DNA from: an uncultured Eubacteriales bacterium
Lineage (GTDB): Bacteria > Bacillota > Clostridia > Lachnospirales > Lachnospiraceae
Assembly: GCA_900321145.1 (NCBI GenBank)
Contig: ONVB01000038.1
Span: forward strand, 1-20,655
Reading direction: 5' to 3'
DNA length: 20,655 bases
The translations under genes were made by a program, and so were the position numbers. The notes under the pieces are model-generated. The model searched no databases, was not told where the DNA came from, and was given only the letters and a program-made list of their open reading frames with translations. Positions 1 through 8,201 of the stretch are shown in pieces (the stretch's first letter is position 1; each line of letters begins with the position of its first letter).

Positions 1-6
1 ACCGTT

Positions 7-1401
7 TTACTTCTTGGTCTTTGCTATTACATCCTCTATGCCGCCGCAGTTAAGGAAGTAGCTCTCCGGTATATCGTCATGCTTACCGTCAAGGATCTCC
101 TTGAAGCTTGCAATAGTCTCGGAAAGAGGTACATACTTTCCGTCAAGTCCCGTAAACTGCTCTGCCACGTGGAAGGGCTGTGAAAGGAATCTCTGAATCT
201 TTCTTGCTCTTGCAACGACTATCTTATCATCCTCCGAAAGCTCGTCCATACCGAGGATTGCAATGATATCCTGAAGCTCCTTGTACTTCTGAAGGATCTC
301 CTGAACACCTCTTGCTACCTTGTAGTGGTCTTCACCCACAACTCTCGGGTCAAGGATTCTCGAGCTTGAATCAAGCGGGTCAACCGCAGGATAGATACCA
401 AGCTCAACTATGGAACGTGAAAGCACCGTCTTCGCATCAAGATGTGCAAAGGTTGTAGCAGGCGCCGGGTCAGTCAGGTCATCCGCAGGCACATATACAG
501 CCTGAACCGATGTGATGGAACCGTTCTTGGTCGATGTTATCCTCTCCTGAAGTGCACCCATCTCGGTCTGAAGGGTTGGCTGGTAACCAACCGCCGAAGG
601 CACACGTCCGAGCAGAGCTGAAACCTCCGAACCTGCCTGTGTGAATCTGAATATATTATCTATGAAAAGGAGCACGTCCTTTCCGACCTTGTCTCTGAAG
701 TACTCCGCCATGGTAAGACCCGTAAGTCCCACACGCATTCTCGCTCCGGGCGGCTCGTTCATCTGACCGAATACCATGGTAGTCTTCTCTATAACTCCGG
801 ACTCGATCATCTCGTAGTAGAGGTCATTTCCCTCTCTGGTACGCTCACCGACACCGGTGAACACGGAATAACCGCCGTGCTCCGTAGCGATGTTCGTGAT
901 AAGCTCCTGTATAAGCACCGTCTTGCCGACTCCCGCACCGCCGAAGAGTCCGACCTTACCGCCCTTCTGATACGGGCAGAGCAGGTCTACGACCTTGATA
1001 CCGGTCTCAAGTATCTCCGTATCGGTCGACTGCTCGGAGAACTCCGGAGCCTTCCTGTGTATCGGGAGATATGTCTCTACCTTAGGTGCCGGCTTCTCAT
1101 CTATCGGCTGGCCGAGCACATTGAACATACGTCCAAGTGTCTCCTCACCTACCGGAACAGTTATGGGGCCGCCTGTGTTGACCGCCTCCATGCCTCTCAC
1201 CAGACCGTCCGTCGGGCCCATGGCTATACATCTTACCGTATCGTCTCCCAAATGCTGGGAAACCTCAGCGGTAAGAGTACCACCGTCCTTCGTCGCGATC
1301 GTTATGGCATCGTAAATCTCCGGAAGCGCCCCGTCAGGGAACTTCGCATCGATGACCGCACCGACGATCTGCGTGATCTTTCCTGATTTTATATCTGACA
1401 T
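7..1401 (-). CDS. atpD: F-type ATP synthase subunit beta
   Basis: This is the catalytic subunit of the F1 head, which makes ATP from ADP and phosphate as the gamma shaft turns. The 464-residue protein has the usual family length. The Walker A motif GGAGVGKT lies at residues 154-161, the GERTREGND motif with the catalytic glutamate (E186) at about 185-193, and the DELSEED segment at 386-392 reads DELSEDD. The start is supported by AAGGAG eight bases before the ATG. It is the last atp gene in the window, 58 bases after atpG. The stop codon is at 7-9, so atpC (epsilon) would be expected immediately beyond the left edge. Identification is secure. Confidence 0.99.
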   Translation of the reverse strand: MSDIKSGKITQIVGAVIDAKFPDGALPEIYDAITIATKDGGTLTAEVSQHLGDDTVRCIAMGPTDGLVRGMEAVNTGGPITVPVGEETLGRMFNVLGQPIDEKPAPKVETYLPIHRKAPEFSEQSTDTEILETGIKVVDLLCPYQKGGKVGLFGGAGVGKTVLIQELITNIATEHGGYSVFTGVGERTREGNDLYYEMIESGVIEKTTMVFGQMNEPPGARMRVGLTGLTMAEYFRDKVGKDVLLFIDNIFRFTQAGSEVSALLGRVPSAVGYQPTLQTEMGALQERITSTKNGSITSVQAVYVPADDLTDPAPATTFAHLDAKTVLSRSIVELGIYPAVDPLDSSSRILDPRVVGEDHYKVARGVQEILQKYKELQDIIAILGMDELSEDDKIVVARARKIQRFLSQPFHVAEQFTGLDGKYVPLSETIASFKEILDGKHDDIPESYFLNCGGIEDVIAKTKK

Positions 1402-1459
1402 TTCATTCTCCTTGTATAATGTAAAATACGCAATTCAGCCGCTTGCTTCTTGCTTTTAC

Positions 1460-2320
1460 TCAGCCCACTGCATCTGCACCTGCGATGATCTCCGTGAGCT
1501 CCTGCGTGATCGCGCCCTGTCTTGCGCGGTTGTACGAAAGCTCTAAGCTCGCGATCATCTCTTCGGCGTTGTTGGTAGCGTTGTCCATGGCCTGCATACG
1601 CGCACCGTTTTCACTTGCCACCGACTCAAGAAATGCACCGAAAATAATGTTGCTCATATACTTCGGGATCACCTTGTCAAGCACCTCTTCCTCGCTCGGC
1701 TCAAAGTTCATCAGAAGCTTGTCATCCTTTACATTTGCAGTATCAAAATCGTCCCTGCTTATGGGGAGCAGCTTAATGAGCTTCGCCTCCTGCGTCACGG
1801 TATTCTTGAAGTTGGTGTAAGCAAGATATATCTCGCCCACCTCCCCCTTCTCAAACTGCGTAAGGAGCTGTTTCGTGAGCTCCATAGCGTCCGCAAAGAG
1901 CGGTGCGTTGATCACCTCGGATGCATCACTGTGGATATTGTAGCCTTTTCTTTTCAGACCTTCGATACCCTTCTTACCTACCGCATAGACCACTGTGTTG
2001 TCCGGCTTTAAGTCCGACGCAAGTATGGTCTTGACTACATTGCTGTTGTAGCCTCCTGCGAGTCCTCTGTTCGAGGTGATGGCTATGACAGCCTTCTTCT
2101 CGGATTCACCCTCCTTAAGGAAACGATGATCCAGATTCTCGCTTCTGGCAAGTATTGAGCATATGGTATCATAGAGCATATTGAAGTAAGGCTTGTTGGC
2201 TTCGGCACGCTGCCTGGACTTCTGAAGCTTTACGGTAGCGACAAGCTTCATGGCCTTCGTTATCTGCTGCGTGCTCTGGACGCTTGTTTTGCGCCTCTTT
2301 ATATCTCTCATAGATGCCAT
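1460..2320 (-). CDS. atpG: F-type ATP synthase subunit gamma
   Basis: The gamma subunit is the central rotating stalk that links the membrane ring to the catalytic head. The 286-residue protein has the expected length. The N-terminal helix begins MASMRDIKRRKTSVQSTQQI followed by TKAMKLVA, and the C-terminal helix contains the conserved NA(T)xNAEEMI and NRARQGAITQEL segments. Both belong to the coiled coil that inserts into the alpha3beta3 ring. It starts 13 bases after the atpA stop, with a GAGGTG ribosome site in the gap. Nothing in it is unusual. Confidence 0.98.
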   Translation of the reverse strand: MASMRDIKRRKTSVQSTQQITKAMKLVATVKLQKSRQRAEANKPYFNMLYDTICSILARSENLDHRFLKEGESEKKAVIAITSNRGLAGGYNSNVVKTILASDLKPDNTVVYAVGKKGIEGLKRKGYNIHSDASEVINAPLFADAMELTKQLLTQFEKGEVGEIYLAYTNFKNTVTQEAKLIKLLPISRDDFDTANVKDDKLLMNFEPSEEEVLDKVIPKYMSNIIFGAFLESVASENGARMQAMDNATNNAEEMIASLELSYNRARQGAITQELTEIIAGADAVG

Positions 2321-2333
2321 CTAAGTCACCTCA

Positions 2334-3836
2334 TTAAAAGTTCGTTTTGAACTCTTCGATCGCCTTTGCAAGCTTGGCGTCAAGCTCATCGGTGATCTTC
2401 TTCTCTGTCCTTATGGTCTCAAATATCTCGGGATACTTGGTATCTATAAACTCAAATAATTCTCTCTCAAACTCAGCTATACGGTCTACCGCTATATCGA
2501 TCAAGTACTTCTTGGTGGCCGCATATATTATGACTACCTGCTTTTCTACGGGCATCGGCGCATACTGAGGCTGCTTTAAGATCTCTCTGATCCTCTCGCC
2601 CTGCGCTAACTTCTCCTTGGTGTCGGCATCAAGCTCCGAACCGAACTGAGAGAAGGCAGCAAGCTCTCTGAACTGAGCAAGCTCCACACGGATAGGAGCC
2701 GCAAGCTTCTTCATGGCACCTATCTGAGCGGCACCACCCACTCGTGACACCGAAAGGCCCGCATTGATAGCCGGTCTGAAGCCCGAGTTAAATGCCTCTG
2801 TCTCAAGATATATCTGACCGTCCGTAATGGATATAACGTTGGTCGGAATATATGCAGACACGTCGCCTGCCTGTGTCTCTATGATCGGAAGCGCGGTAAG
2901 AGATCCGCCTCCTAAGCTGTCGTTTAATTTTGCCGCACGTTCAAGCAGTCTTGAGTGAAGGTAGAATACATCTCCGGGGTAAGCCTCACGCCCCGGCGGT
3001 CTTCTAAGCAGCAATGACAGCGTACGGTATGCCGTAGCATGCTTGGATAAGTCATCGTAGATAACAAGCACATCCTTGCCTGCCTCCATCCATTCCTCTC
3101 CTATCGCACAGCCCGCATACGGTGCTATGTACTGCAGCGGAGCAAGCTCGCTGGCGGTCGATGCAACCACGGTGGTATACGACATGGCGTCGTACTCATT
3201 CAATGTCTTCACGATATTGGCAACCGTAGATGCCTTCTGACCGATGGCTACATAGATGCAGTAAACACCCTGTCCCTTCTGGTTGATGATGGTATCTATG
3301 GCAAGAGCGGTCTTACCCGTCTGCCTGTCGCCGATTATAAGCTCTCTTTGTCCTCTTCCGATGGGCACCATGGCATCGATAGCCTTGATACCTGTCTGAA
3401 GCGGAGTATCAACCGACTTACGGGATATAACGCCCGAAGCCACTCTCTCTATCTGTCTGGTCTTTGTGGTCTCTATAGGTCCTTTGCCGTCTATAGGCTG
3501 GCCGAGCGCATTTACAACACGACCGAGCATAGCGTCGCCTACGGGAACCTCAACCACACGACCGGTAGTCTTAACCGTATCGCCCTCATTTATATTCCTG
3601 CTGTCGCCAAGAAGAACCGCACCTACATTGTCCTCCTCGAGGTTTAAGACCATGCCGTATACCTCGCCCGGGAACAGCAGCAATTCGCCCTGCATGGCGT
3701 TTAAGAGGCCATGAACCCTGACGATACCGTCAGCTACCTGAATGACCGTACCGACATCCGAGGTCTCAAGCTGACTTTTGTAATTCCTGATCTGCTCTTT
3801 GATGACCGAGCTGATCTCTTCCGGTTTCAAATTCAT
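2334..3836 (-). CDS. atpA: F-type ATP synthase subunit alpha
   Basis: The alpha subunit forms the F1 hexamer with beta and holds the non-catalytic nucleotide sites. The 500 residues match the usual length. The P-loop GDRQTGKT is at 169-176. The segment SVSRVGGAAQ contains R365, which matches the alpha arginine that reaches into the neighbouring beta catalytic site. The N-terminal segment (MNLKPEEISSVIKEQI) is the usual delta-binding region. It follows atpH after 26 bases and precedes atpG by 13 bases, consistent with one polycistronic message. Confidence 0.99.
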   Translation of the reverse strand: MNLKPEEISSVIKEQIRNYKSQLETSDVGTVIQVADGIVRVHGLLNAMQGELLLFPGEVYGMVLNLEEDNVGAVLLGDSRNINEGDTVKTTGRVVEVPVGDAMLGRVVNALGQPIDGKGPIETTKTRQIERVASGVISRKSVDTPLQTGIKAIDAMVPIGRGQRELIIGDRQTGKTALAIDTIINQKGQGVYCIYVAIGQKASTVANIVKTLNEYDAMSYTTVVASTASELAPLQYIAPYAGCAIGEEWMEAGKDVLVIYDDLSKHATAYRTLSLLLRRPPGREAYPGDVFYLHSRLLERAAKLNDSLGGGSLTALPIIETQAGDVSAYIPTNVISITDGQIYLETEAFNSGFRPAINAGLSVSRVGGAAQIGAMKKLAAPIRVELAQFRELAAFSQFGSELDADTKEKLAQGERIREILKQPQYAPMPVEKQVVIIYAATKKYLIDIAVDRIAEFERELFEFIDTKYPEIFETIRTEKKITDELDAKLAKAIEEFKTNF

Positions 3837-3862
3837 GGACTTTAAGCACCCTCTTTCCGTAA

Positions 3863-4402
3863 TTAATTTTTCCTGAGCTCGTAGGACATATTTGCAAGCC
3901 TTGTCTTAATGCTGCTGTCCACGACTCTGTCGTCTATCCTGATGACGAGACCTCCTATAAGCGAAGGATCCACCCTGTATGCGGCATCCACACTCTTATA
4001 GCTTGTGGTCTCTATAAGCTTCATCTCTATGGCTGCTTTCTGTCCCGATGTGAGCGGAACCGCACTCGTCACAAGCGCAAGGCCTATGTTCTTGTGCTTC
4101 TTCACCCTCCTCAGGAAGTATGTAAATACATTTATGATCTCGCCGCCATGCTCCTTTTCCGTGAGAAGTATCATCATGCCCGTCAGGTCATCGGATATCC
4201 TTCCCTTGAAGCTCGCCTCCACAACCGACTTCTTCTTGTCCATGTCGATATGCGGATGTGTAAGGAGCTTTATAAGATCCTCGTTATCGTTCAATATCGG
4301 GATCAATGATGAGACCTCGTCGAAAAGCTCATCTATCTTTCCTTCTTCCTTCGCCAACTCGAAGAGCGCCTCACCGTAGGTTGTATCTACTTGTTTAGCC
4401 AT
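3863..4402 (-). CDS. atpH: F-type ATP synthase subunit delta (OSCP)
   Basis: The delta subunit joins the peripheral b stalk to the top of the F1 head. The 179-residue protein has the normal length and the OSCP-family pattern: an N-terminal helical domain opening with YGEALFELAKEEGK and a C-terminal region with the typical DPSLIGGLVIRIDDRVVDSS segment at about 144-163. The ATG lies inside the end of atpF, overlapping it by 16 bases, which suggests translational coupling. Confidence 0.97.
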   Translation of the reverse strand: MAKQVDTTYGEALFELAKEEGKIDELFDEVSSLIPILNDNEDLIKLLTHPHIDMDKKKSVVEASFKGRISDDLTGMMILLTEKEHGGEIINVFTYFLRRVKKHKNIGLALVTSAVPLTSGQKAAIEMKLIETTSYKSVDAAYRVDPSLIGGLVIRIDDRVVDSSIKTRLANMSYELRKN

Positions 4403-4974
4403 GTATCCTCACCTATCTCCTTTAAGGTCTGGTCAATGAGTTCGTTCTGCTTGGCATCGGTCATCTCGCCCGCAACCATCTTTCCTGCCATAACGGTAGC
4501 CACGGAAATGATCTCCTGCTTAACCTCATCCTTGACTCTGCTCTTCTCAAGCTCGGCTTCCTTGTTGGCTCCGGTTATTATGCGATGAGCTTCTTCCTTA
4601 GCTTCATTGACGATCCTCTCTTCATTCTTAACAGCCTTTCTTCTCGCTTCGTTAAGGATGTCGGAAGCCTCATCATCCGCCTTCTTAAGCTTCGCATCAT
4701 ACTCTTCTTTAAGCCTTGCAGCCTCTTCCTTGTCTGCGGCTGCACTGTTTATATCCTGCTCTATCTTGTTCTGCCTGTCAGTAAGTACTTTTCTCACCGG
4801 ATTGATGAGAATGTATGAAAGGAAGATGAAAAGCAGGAATACAGCAACGCCCTGAACACATACATCAAACAGCAGCTGCGCGTCCAGACCGAAGATCCTT
4901 CCGGTATCTTCCACTGTCTGTTCCGCCGTAAGCAGCATACCGTTCACGAATAATGCTAATCCGGTTCCTGCCAC
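4387..4974 (-). CDS. atpF: F-type ATP synthase subunit b
   Basis: The b subunit forms the peripheral stalk. The start is a GTG with AGGAGG placed seven bases upstream, the best ribosome site in the area. The protein has 195 residues, longer than the more common 160-170. One membrane segment lies at about 33-57, preceded by a roughly 30-residue N-terminal extension that is partly hydrophobic. Behind the membrane segment is a long charged helix with alternating Lys/Glu/Ala (about 65-175), typical of the b dimer. It begins 18 bases after atpE and overlaps atpH. A later in-frame ATG (residue 13) is possible but has a worse ribosome site. Confidence 0.96.
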   Translation of the reverse strand: MAGTGLALFVNGMLLTAEQTVEDTGRIFGLDAQLLFDVCVQGVAVFLLFIFLSYILINPVRKVLTDRQNKIEQDINSAAADKEEAARLKEEYDAKLKKADDEASDILNEARRKAVKNEERIVNEAKEEAHRIITGANKEAELEKSRVKDEVKQEIISVATVMAGKMVAGEMTDAKQNELIDQTLKEIGEDTWLNK

Positions 4975-4992
4975 CTTTGCACCTCCTGATTA

Positions 4993-5256
4993 TTATACTC
5001 CCTTGAACGGCTTAACGAACATAAGAAGCAATGCTACGACAAGTCCGTAAAGACCGGTTGTCTCGGCAACCGCCTGTCCGAGCAACATAGTTGACATGAT
5101 ATCACCCTTTGCGCCCGGGTTCCTTCCTACTGCCGAAGCACCGTAGCCCGCTGCTATTCCCTGTCCTATACCGGGGCCGATACCTGCGATAACCGCAAGG
5201 CCCGCACCGATTGCAGAACATGCACTTATAAGTCCCTGATTTGTAATCTGATCCAT
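4993..5256 (-). CDS. atpE: F-type ATP synthase subunit c, sodium-type ion site
   Basis: The c subunit assembles into the membrane rotor ring that carries the coupling ion. The 87-residue hairpin has two membrane helices joined by the polar loop GRNPGAKGD (about 44-52). The ion-binding carboxylate is E65. P28 and Q32 in helix 1, and V63, E65, T66, T67 and Y70 in helix 2, fall at the numbering of the Na+-binding set described for the Ilyobacter tartaricus ring (Q32, V63, E65, S66, T67, Y70), with Thr replacing Ser at 66. From established knowledge this predicts Na+ coupling; the coupling itself is inference. A GGAGG ribosome site precedes the ATG by seven bases. Confidence 0.97.
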   Translation of the reverse strand: MDQITNQGLISACSAIGAGLAVIAGIGPGIGQGIAAGYGASAVGRNPGAKGDIMSTMLLGQAVAETTGLYGLVVALLLMFVKPFKGV

Positions 5257-5316
5257 TTTCTTTCCTCCATTTTGTATTTTCTGGTATTTTTTAATGCTGT
5301 GTACTACGTGTCATTC

Positions 5317-5329
5317 TTAGCAACGCTAA
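5317..5329 (-). other. Small intercistronic hairpin between atpB and atpE
   Basis: In the 83-base atpB-atpE gap a TTAGC/GCTAA inverted repeat with a 3-base loop can form just after the atpB stop. It has no T-run suited to full termination. It could protect the highly expressed atpE message or tune expression between a and c, but this is only inferred. Confidence 0.3.
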
Positions 5330-5339
5330 AAATCTTTAT

Positions 5340-6083
5340 CTACGCCTCCTCGCTTCTCTTGTCCGCAACAAATGTCATGGTCAGCATACAGAATACATAT
5401 GCCTGTATCGCACCCGAGAAGAGGTCGAAGTATACGTGCAGTGCGGACGGAATACCGATCTTTGCGAATATCGGGAGCATTCCGTAGTAGAGAGCCATCA
5501 TAACGGTTCCTGCGAGCACATTTCCGAAGAGACGCAATGAGAGCGATACGGGGATCGCGAGCTCACTGATCACATTGATCGGGAAAAACAGGAATATAGG
5601 CTCAAACATACCCTTAAGGTAATTCAGCTTCATATATCGTATCGCCGCATACTGTATCATACAGAATGATATAAGTCCGATACAGAGTGTGGTGCCGTAA
5701 TCAGCTGTGGGCGGTCTCAGCATAAAGAGACCGGAAATGTTCGAGAAGAATACGAAGGTAAACAATGCACCTATATAGTTGATGTAATTCTTCCCGGCCT
5801 TGCCCATGCTTCCTTTTACAAAAGAGAGCAGGGTGCTTATAGCAATCTCCACTGCCGCCGAGAATTTGGTCGGCTTATCCTTGTGCTTCAGCACGCTGTT
5901 TCTCGCCGCTACGGCGAGGATCATGATCGTACATAATACGATCAGCGTGCACACATGGGTGGTGGTGATGTGCACTGTTGTGCCAAAGAAGTTGATCGGT
6001 GCCAGCTCATGTATATAAAAATCAGGTGTGCTCTCCTCAGCGCAGGCAACCGTTGCGACTCCTATGGCGAAGCCACTCGTCAT
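5340..6083 (-). CDS. atpB: F-type ATP synthase subunit a
   Basis: The a subunit is the stator channel that passes ions to the c ring. The 247-residue protein has about five to six membrane segments. The essential stator arginine is R184 in SLSLRLFGNVLAG, with E174 in the preceding ISELAIP segment and Q227 in the last helix (FSGAIQAYVF). The motif LRPPTADYGTTL (122-133) is typical of bacterial a subunits. The start has a strong AAGGAGG site. It lies 30 bases after the atpI-like gene. Confidence 0.98.
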   Translation of the reverse strand: MTSGFAIGVATVACAEESTPDFYIHELAPINFFGTTVHITTTHVCTLIVLCTIMILAVAARNSVLKHKDKPTKFSAAVEIAISTLLSFVKGSMGKAGKNYINYIGALFTFVFFSNISGLFMLRPPTADYGTTLCIGLISFCMIQYAAIRYMKLNYLKGMFEPIFLFFPINVISELAIPVSLSLRLFGNVLAGTVMMALYYGMLPIFAKIGIPSALHVYFDLFSGAIQAYVFCMLTMTFVADKRSEEA

Positions 6084-6113
6084 ATATTATCCTCCTTTAT
6101 GATTATTGTATTT

Positions 6114-6596
6114 CTATTTTCTAAACGGGCTTAAATACTGACGCTCGCTCAGTTCATTTTCATCCTCCTCGTCGTCCTCATCCGGAACGAAGGTAAGGTC
6201 GGGAGGTGTATAGGTCCTGGTGATCTTCTTCGAGATAAAGGGATGCAGATACGCTCCGATCTTCGTGGAGAGTATGCCGACCGCAGCGCCCACAAAGGGC
6301 GGCCATCCGCCCAGGATATAAGCGACCGCCATCACCGCAAGCCGCGACAGAAGCCGCGCTATGGAGTGAAGCGTCATAAAACCCTTGGCATGCTTCTCGG
6401 TCATATCCAGCGCCGCGTCAAGGTCATCGTAAAGCCACCACACGCAGAGTGCGGCCACTCCAACGCCCGCAACAAGTCCCAGCAGGAAAGAAATATACGG
6501 CCTCATGGTAAATATTCCGAGCACCGCGAAGAACGCGAAACTAAATCCTATTCCCATGTATAGCTCAAGTAATACCTGCCTGCTTTTATCCTTCAT
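6114..6596 (-). CDS. AtpI-like membrane protein of the ATP synthase operon
   Basis: A 160-residue protein with four predicted membrane segments (about 8-28, 34-54, 80-97 and 101-120), followed by a charged cytoplasmic tail rich in Asp and Glu (about 138-150). Size, topology and position directly before atpB match the ATP synthase I (AtpI) group, thought to help assembly of the c ring; sequence similarity is loose, so the family call rests partly on context. Its ATG overlaps the stop of the preceding gene in an ATGA junction, pointing to coupled translation. Confidence 0.75.
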   Translation of the reverse strand: MKDKSRQVLLELYMGIGFSFAFFAVLGIFTMRPYISFLLGLVAGVGVAALCVWWLYDDLDAALDMTEKHAKGFMTLHSIARLLSRLAVMAVAYILGGWPPFVGAAVGILSTKIGAYLHPFISKKITRTYTPPDLTFVPDEDDEEDENELSERQYLSPFRK

Positions 6597-6805
6597 AAAC
6601 CTATATACCTTTTGATAAGTATGTATGCGGCACGAAAGCCCGAAACAACACCTAAGATTATAAACCAGACCATGAGATCGATTTTAAAAATCTTATTGAT
6701 AAGCCACGCTATTCCGATACACATGAACACGGCCGTCAGCATAGTCAGGCCTATCTGAAGCAGCAGAACCAGCATCTTTCCAACCTGATTGCGATCATTG
6801 TTCAT
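6593..6805 (-). CDS. AtpZ/AtpI-family small membrane protein
   Basis: A 70-residue protein with two membrane helices (about 11-33 and 42-62) separated by the short loop NKIFKIDL. This architecture, plus the glycine pattern FIILGVVSGFRAAY in helix 2, fits the AtpZ-type 'F0F1-ATPase subunit' family that precedes atpI in many Firmicute and sodium-type operons and has been linked to Mg2+/Ca2+ transport or rotor assembly. The ATG at 6805 is chosen because it has GGGAGA upstream and lies about 30 bases after the predicted transcription start; an ATG at 6823 and a TTG at 6829 are alternatives. It is the first gene of the atp operon. Confidence 0.75.
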   Translation of the reverse strand: MNNDRNQVGKMLVLLLQIGLTMLTAVFMCIGIAWLINKIFKIDLMVWFIILGVVSGFRAAYILIKRYIGL

Positions 6806-6841
6806 GAAAATCCCGTCTCCCATACACAATAATATTAGTAT

Positions 6842-6870
6842 ATTTTACAGCAAACCGTACTTTTTATCAA
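6842..6870 (-). promoter_or_regulatory. Sigma-70-type promoter of the atp operon
   Basis: Reading the minus strand, TTGATA (6865-6870) and TAAAAT (6842-6847) are separated by exactly 17 bases, close to the housekeeping consensus. Transcription would start near 6835, giving a roughly 30-base leader before the ATG at 6805. Confidence 0.75.
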
Positions 6871-6913
6871 CTAAAATATTATCTCTCTTATCACCCGTCC
6901 GGCTCTGTGGTTA

Positions 6914-6957
6914 CCGATCAGTGATCGGCTGCTGTGTGATGGTCAGTCACTGCATCA
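6914..6957. promoter_or_regulatory. Two inverted repeats upstream of the atp promoter
   Basis: A perfect 7+1+7 palindrome, CCGATCA-G-TGATCGG (6914-6928), is followed by a second one, TGATG...CATCA enclosing CAGT-C-ACTG (6937-6957). They lie between the rpoD terminator and the atp -35 box, with the first centred about 85 bases before the predicted start. The position would suit an activator or repressor site. No regulator family was recognised. Confidence 0.35.
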
Positions 6958-6971
6958 TAACGCTCTGCACA

Positions 6972-7007
6972 TAAAACGATCCCCGGCCGGATAACCCGAC
7001 CGGGGAT
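6972..7007 (-). terminator. Rho-independent terminator of rpoD
   Basis: On the minus strand a 12-base-pair stem (arms 6996-7007 and 6979-6990, one G-U pair, loop GTTAT) is followed by CG and then TTTTA. It starts only 6 bases after the rpoD stop codon and separates rpoD from the atp operon. Confidence 0.85.
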
Positions 7008-7013
7008 GATCTC

Positions 7014-8201
7014 CTACTCTATGTAATCTCTGTATTTCCCGCTTCTTCTCGGGTTCATAAGCTTGCGCATTGCCTTGGACTCTATCTGTCGTATACGCTC
7101 GCGGGTCACCTTAAATAAATTGCCGACCTCTTCGAGTGTCTTCACTCTTCCGTCGTCTAAGCCGTACCTCATGATGATTATCTGCTTCTCCTTATCCGTG
7201 AGCGTTTCGTCGAGCAGCTCGCGTACAGCCCGCTTCATCTCGGAATTTGTCACCGAAGTCTCGGGAGAGCTTATCCTGTCATCCACCACGAAGTCGCCGA
7301 GCACACTGTCCTCCTCCTCACCTATTGGAGTCTCTAAGCTTGTCGGCTCCCTTGATACCTTGATCAGCTCTACTACCTTGTCACAGTCTGCGTTCATCTT
7401 GTCCGCAAGCTCCTGAACTGTCGGCTCGCGAAGCAGCTCCTGCGTGAGTTCTCTCCTCGCACGGTTTAGCTTGTTCACCTTCTCGTTCATATGTACCGGT
7501 ATCCTTATGGTCCTTCCGTAGTCGGCAAGGGATCTTGTAACCGCCTGACGTATCCACCAGGTTGCATAAGTCGAGAACTTATATCCCTTCCTGTAATCAA
7601 ACTTCCGCACCGCCCTGATAAGGCCGAGATTGCCCTCCTGTATGAGATCAAGCAGCTGCATGCCGCGCCCCGAGTATCTCTTCGCTATACTGACCACCAG
7701 CTTAAGGTTGGACCGGATAAGCTTTGCCTGGGCCTGCTCATCCCCCTCCTCGATCCTCATGGCAAGCTCCACCTCCTGCGCCTGCGTGAGCACCTTCATC
7801 CCGCCTATCTCCTTTAAGTACATATGTACCGAATCCTGTATCAGACCCACCCCGGCAGATACATCACCGTCCGACTTCGGATCATCCTCATCATCCTCAA
7901 GGTCCTCAATATATGGATCTTCCCGGCCATCTGTTTCTCCCTCGGAAAAGTCTCCGTCTTCCGCATATATCTCTCCCTCCGTAAAGTCGGGATCCTCTTC
8001 CTCATCTATGCTTAGGATATCCACCTCATTTGCCTCTAAGACATCAAATATCCTCTGCATATACTCCGTATCAAGATCGATCCCCGCTTCCGCAAAATAG
8101 CTTATGACCTCCTCATCCTCGAGCACATTGCCCGACTTCTTCGCAAGCCCAACAAGAGCTGTGAGCTTCTCTTCAAATAACTCATTTGTTTTAACTGACA
8201 T
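7014..8201 (-). CDS. rpoD: RNA polymerase primary sigma factor (sigma-70/SigA)
   Basis: This factor directs RNA polymerase to housekeeping promoters. The 395 residues include a region 1.1-like N-terminus (about 1-62), a strongly acidic linker (about 66-113), region 1.2/2 (about 117-225, with GNLGLIRAVRKFDYRKG and the -10 recognition helix around YATWWIRQAVTRSL), region 3 (about 240-315), and region 4 with the -35 recognition helix (about 355-381, TRERIRQIESKAMRKL). The ATG at 8201 is chosen because GGAGGAG lies just upstream. An in-frame start 35 codons earlier (8306) has no good ribosome site, and its extra residues are unlike sigma factors. The neighbour upstream is ylmH-like, not dnaG as in the classical dnaG-rpoD operon. 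Confidence 0.97.
   Translation of the reverse strand: MSVKTNELFEEKLTALVGLAKKSGNVLEDEEVISYFAEAGIDLDTEYMQRIFDVLEANEVDILSIDEEEDPDFTEGEIYAEDGDFSEGETDGREDPYIEDLEDDEDDPKSDGDVSAGVGLIQDSVHMYLKEIGGMKVLTQAQEVELAMRIEEGDEQAQAKLIRSNLKLVVSIAKRYSGRGMQLLDLIQEGNLGLIRAVRKFDYRKGYKFSTYATWWIRQAVTRSLADYGRTIRIPVHMNEKVNKLNRARRELTQELLREPTVQELADKMNADCDKVVELIKVSREPTSLETPIGEEEDSVLGDFVVDDRISSPETSVTNSEMKRAVRELLDETLTDKEKQIIIMRYGLDDGRVKTLEEVGNLFKVTRERIRQIESKAMRKLMNPRRSGKYRDYIE

Noticed and set aside
877..1386. A 169-codon plus-strand reading frame opposite atpD
   Set aside because: Antisense to a highly conserved gene, rich in Arg, Leu and Tyr, and without family resemblance: a shadow of atpD.
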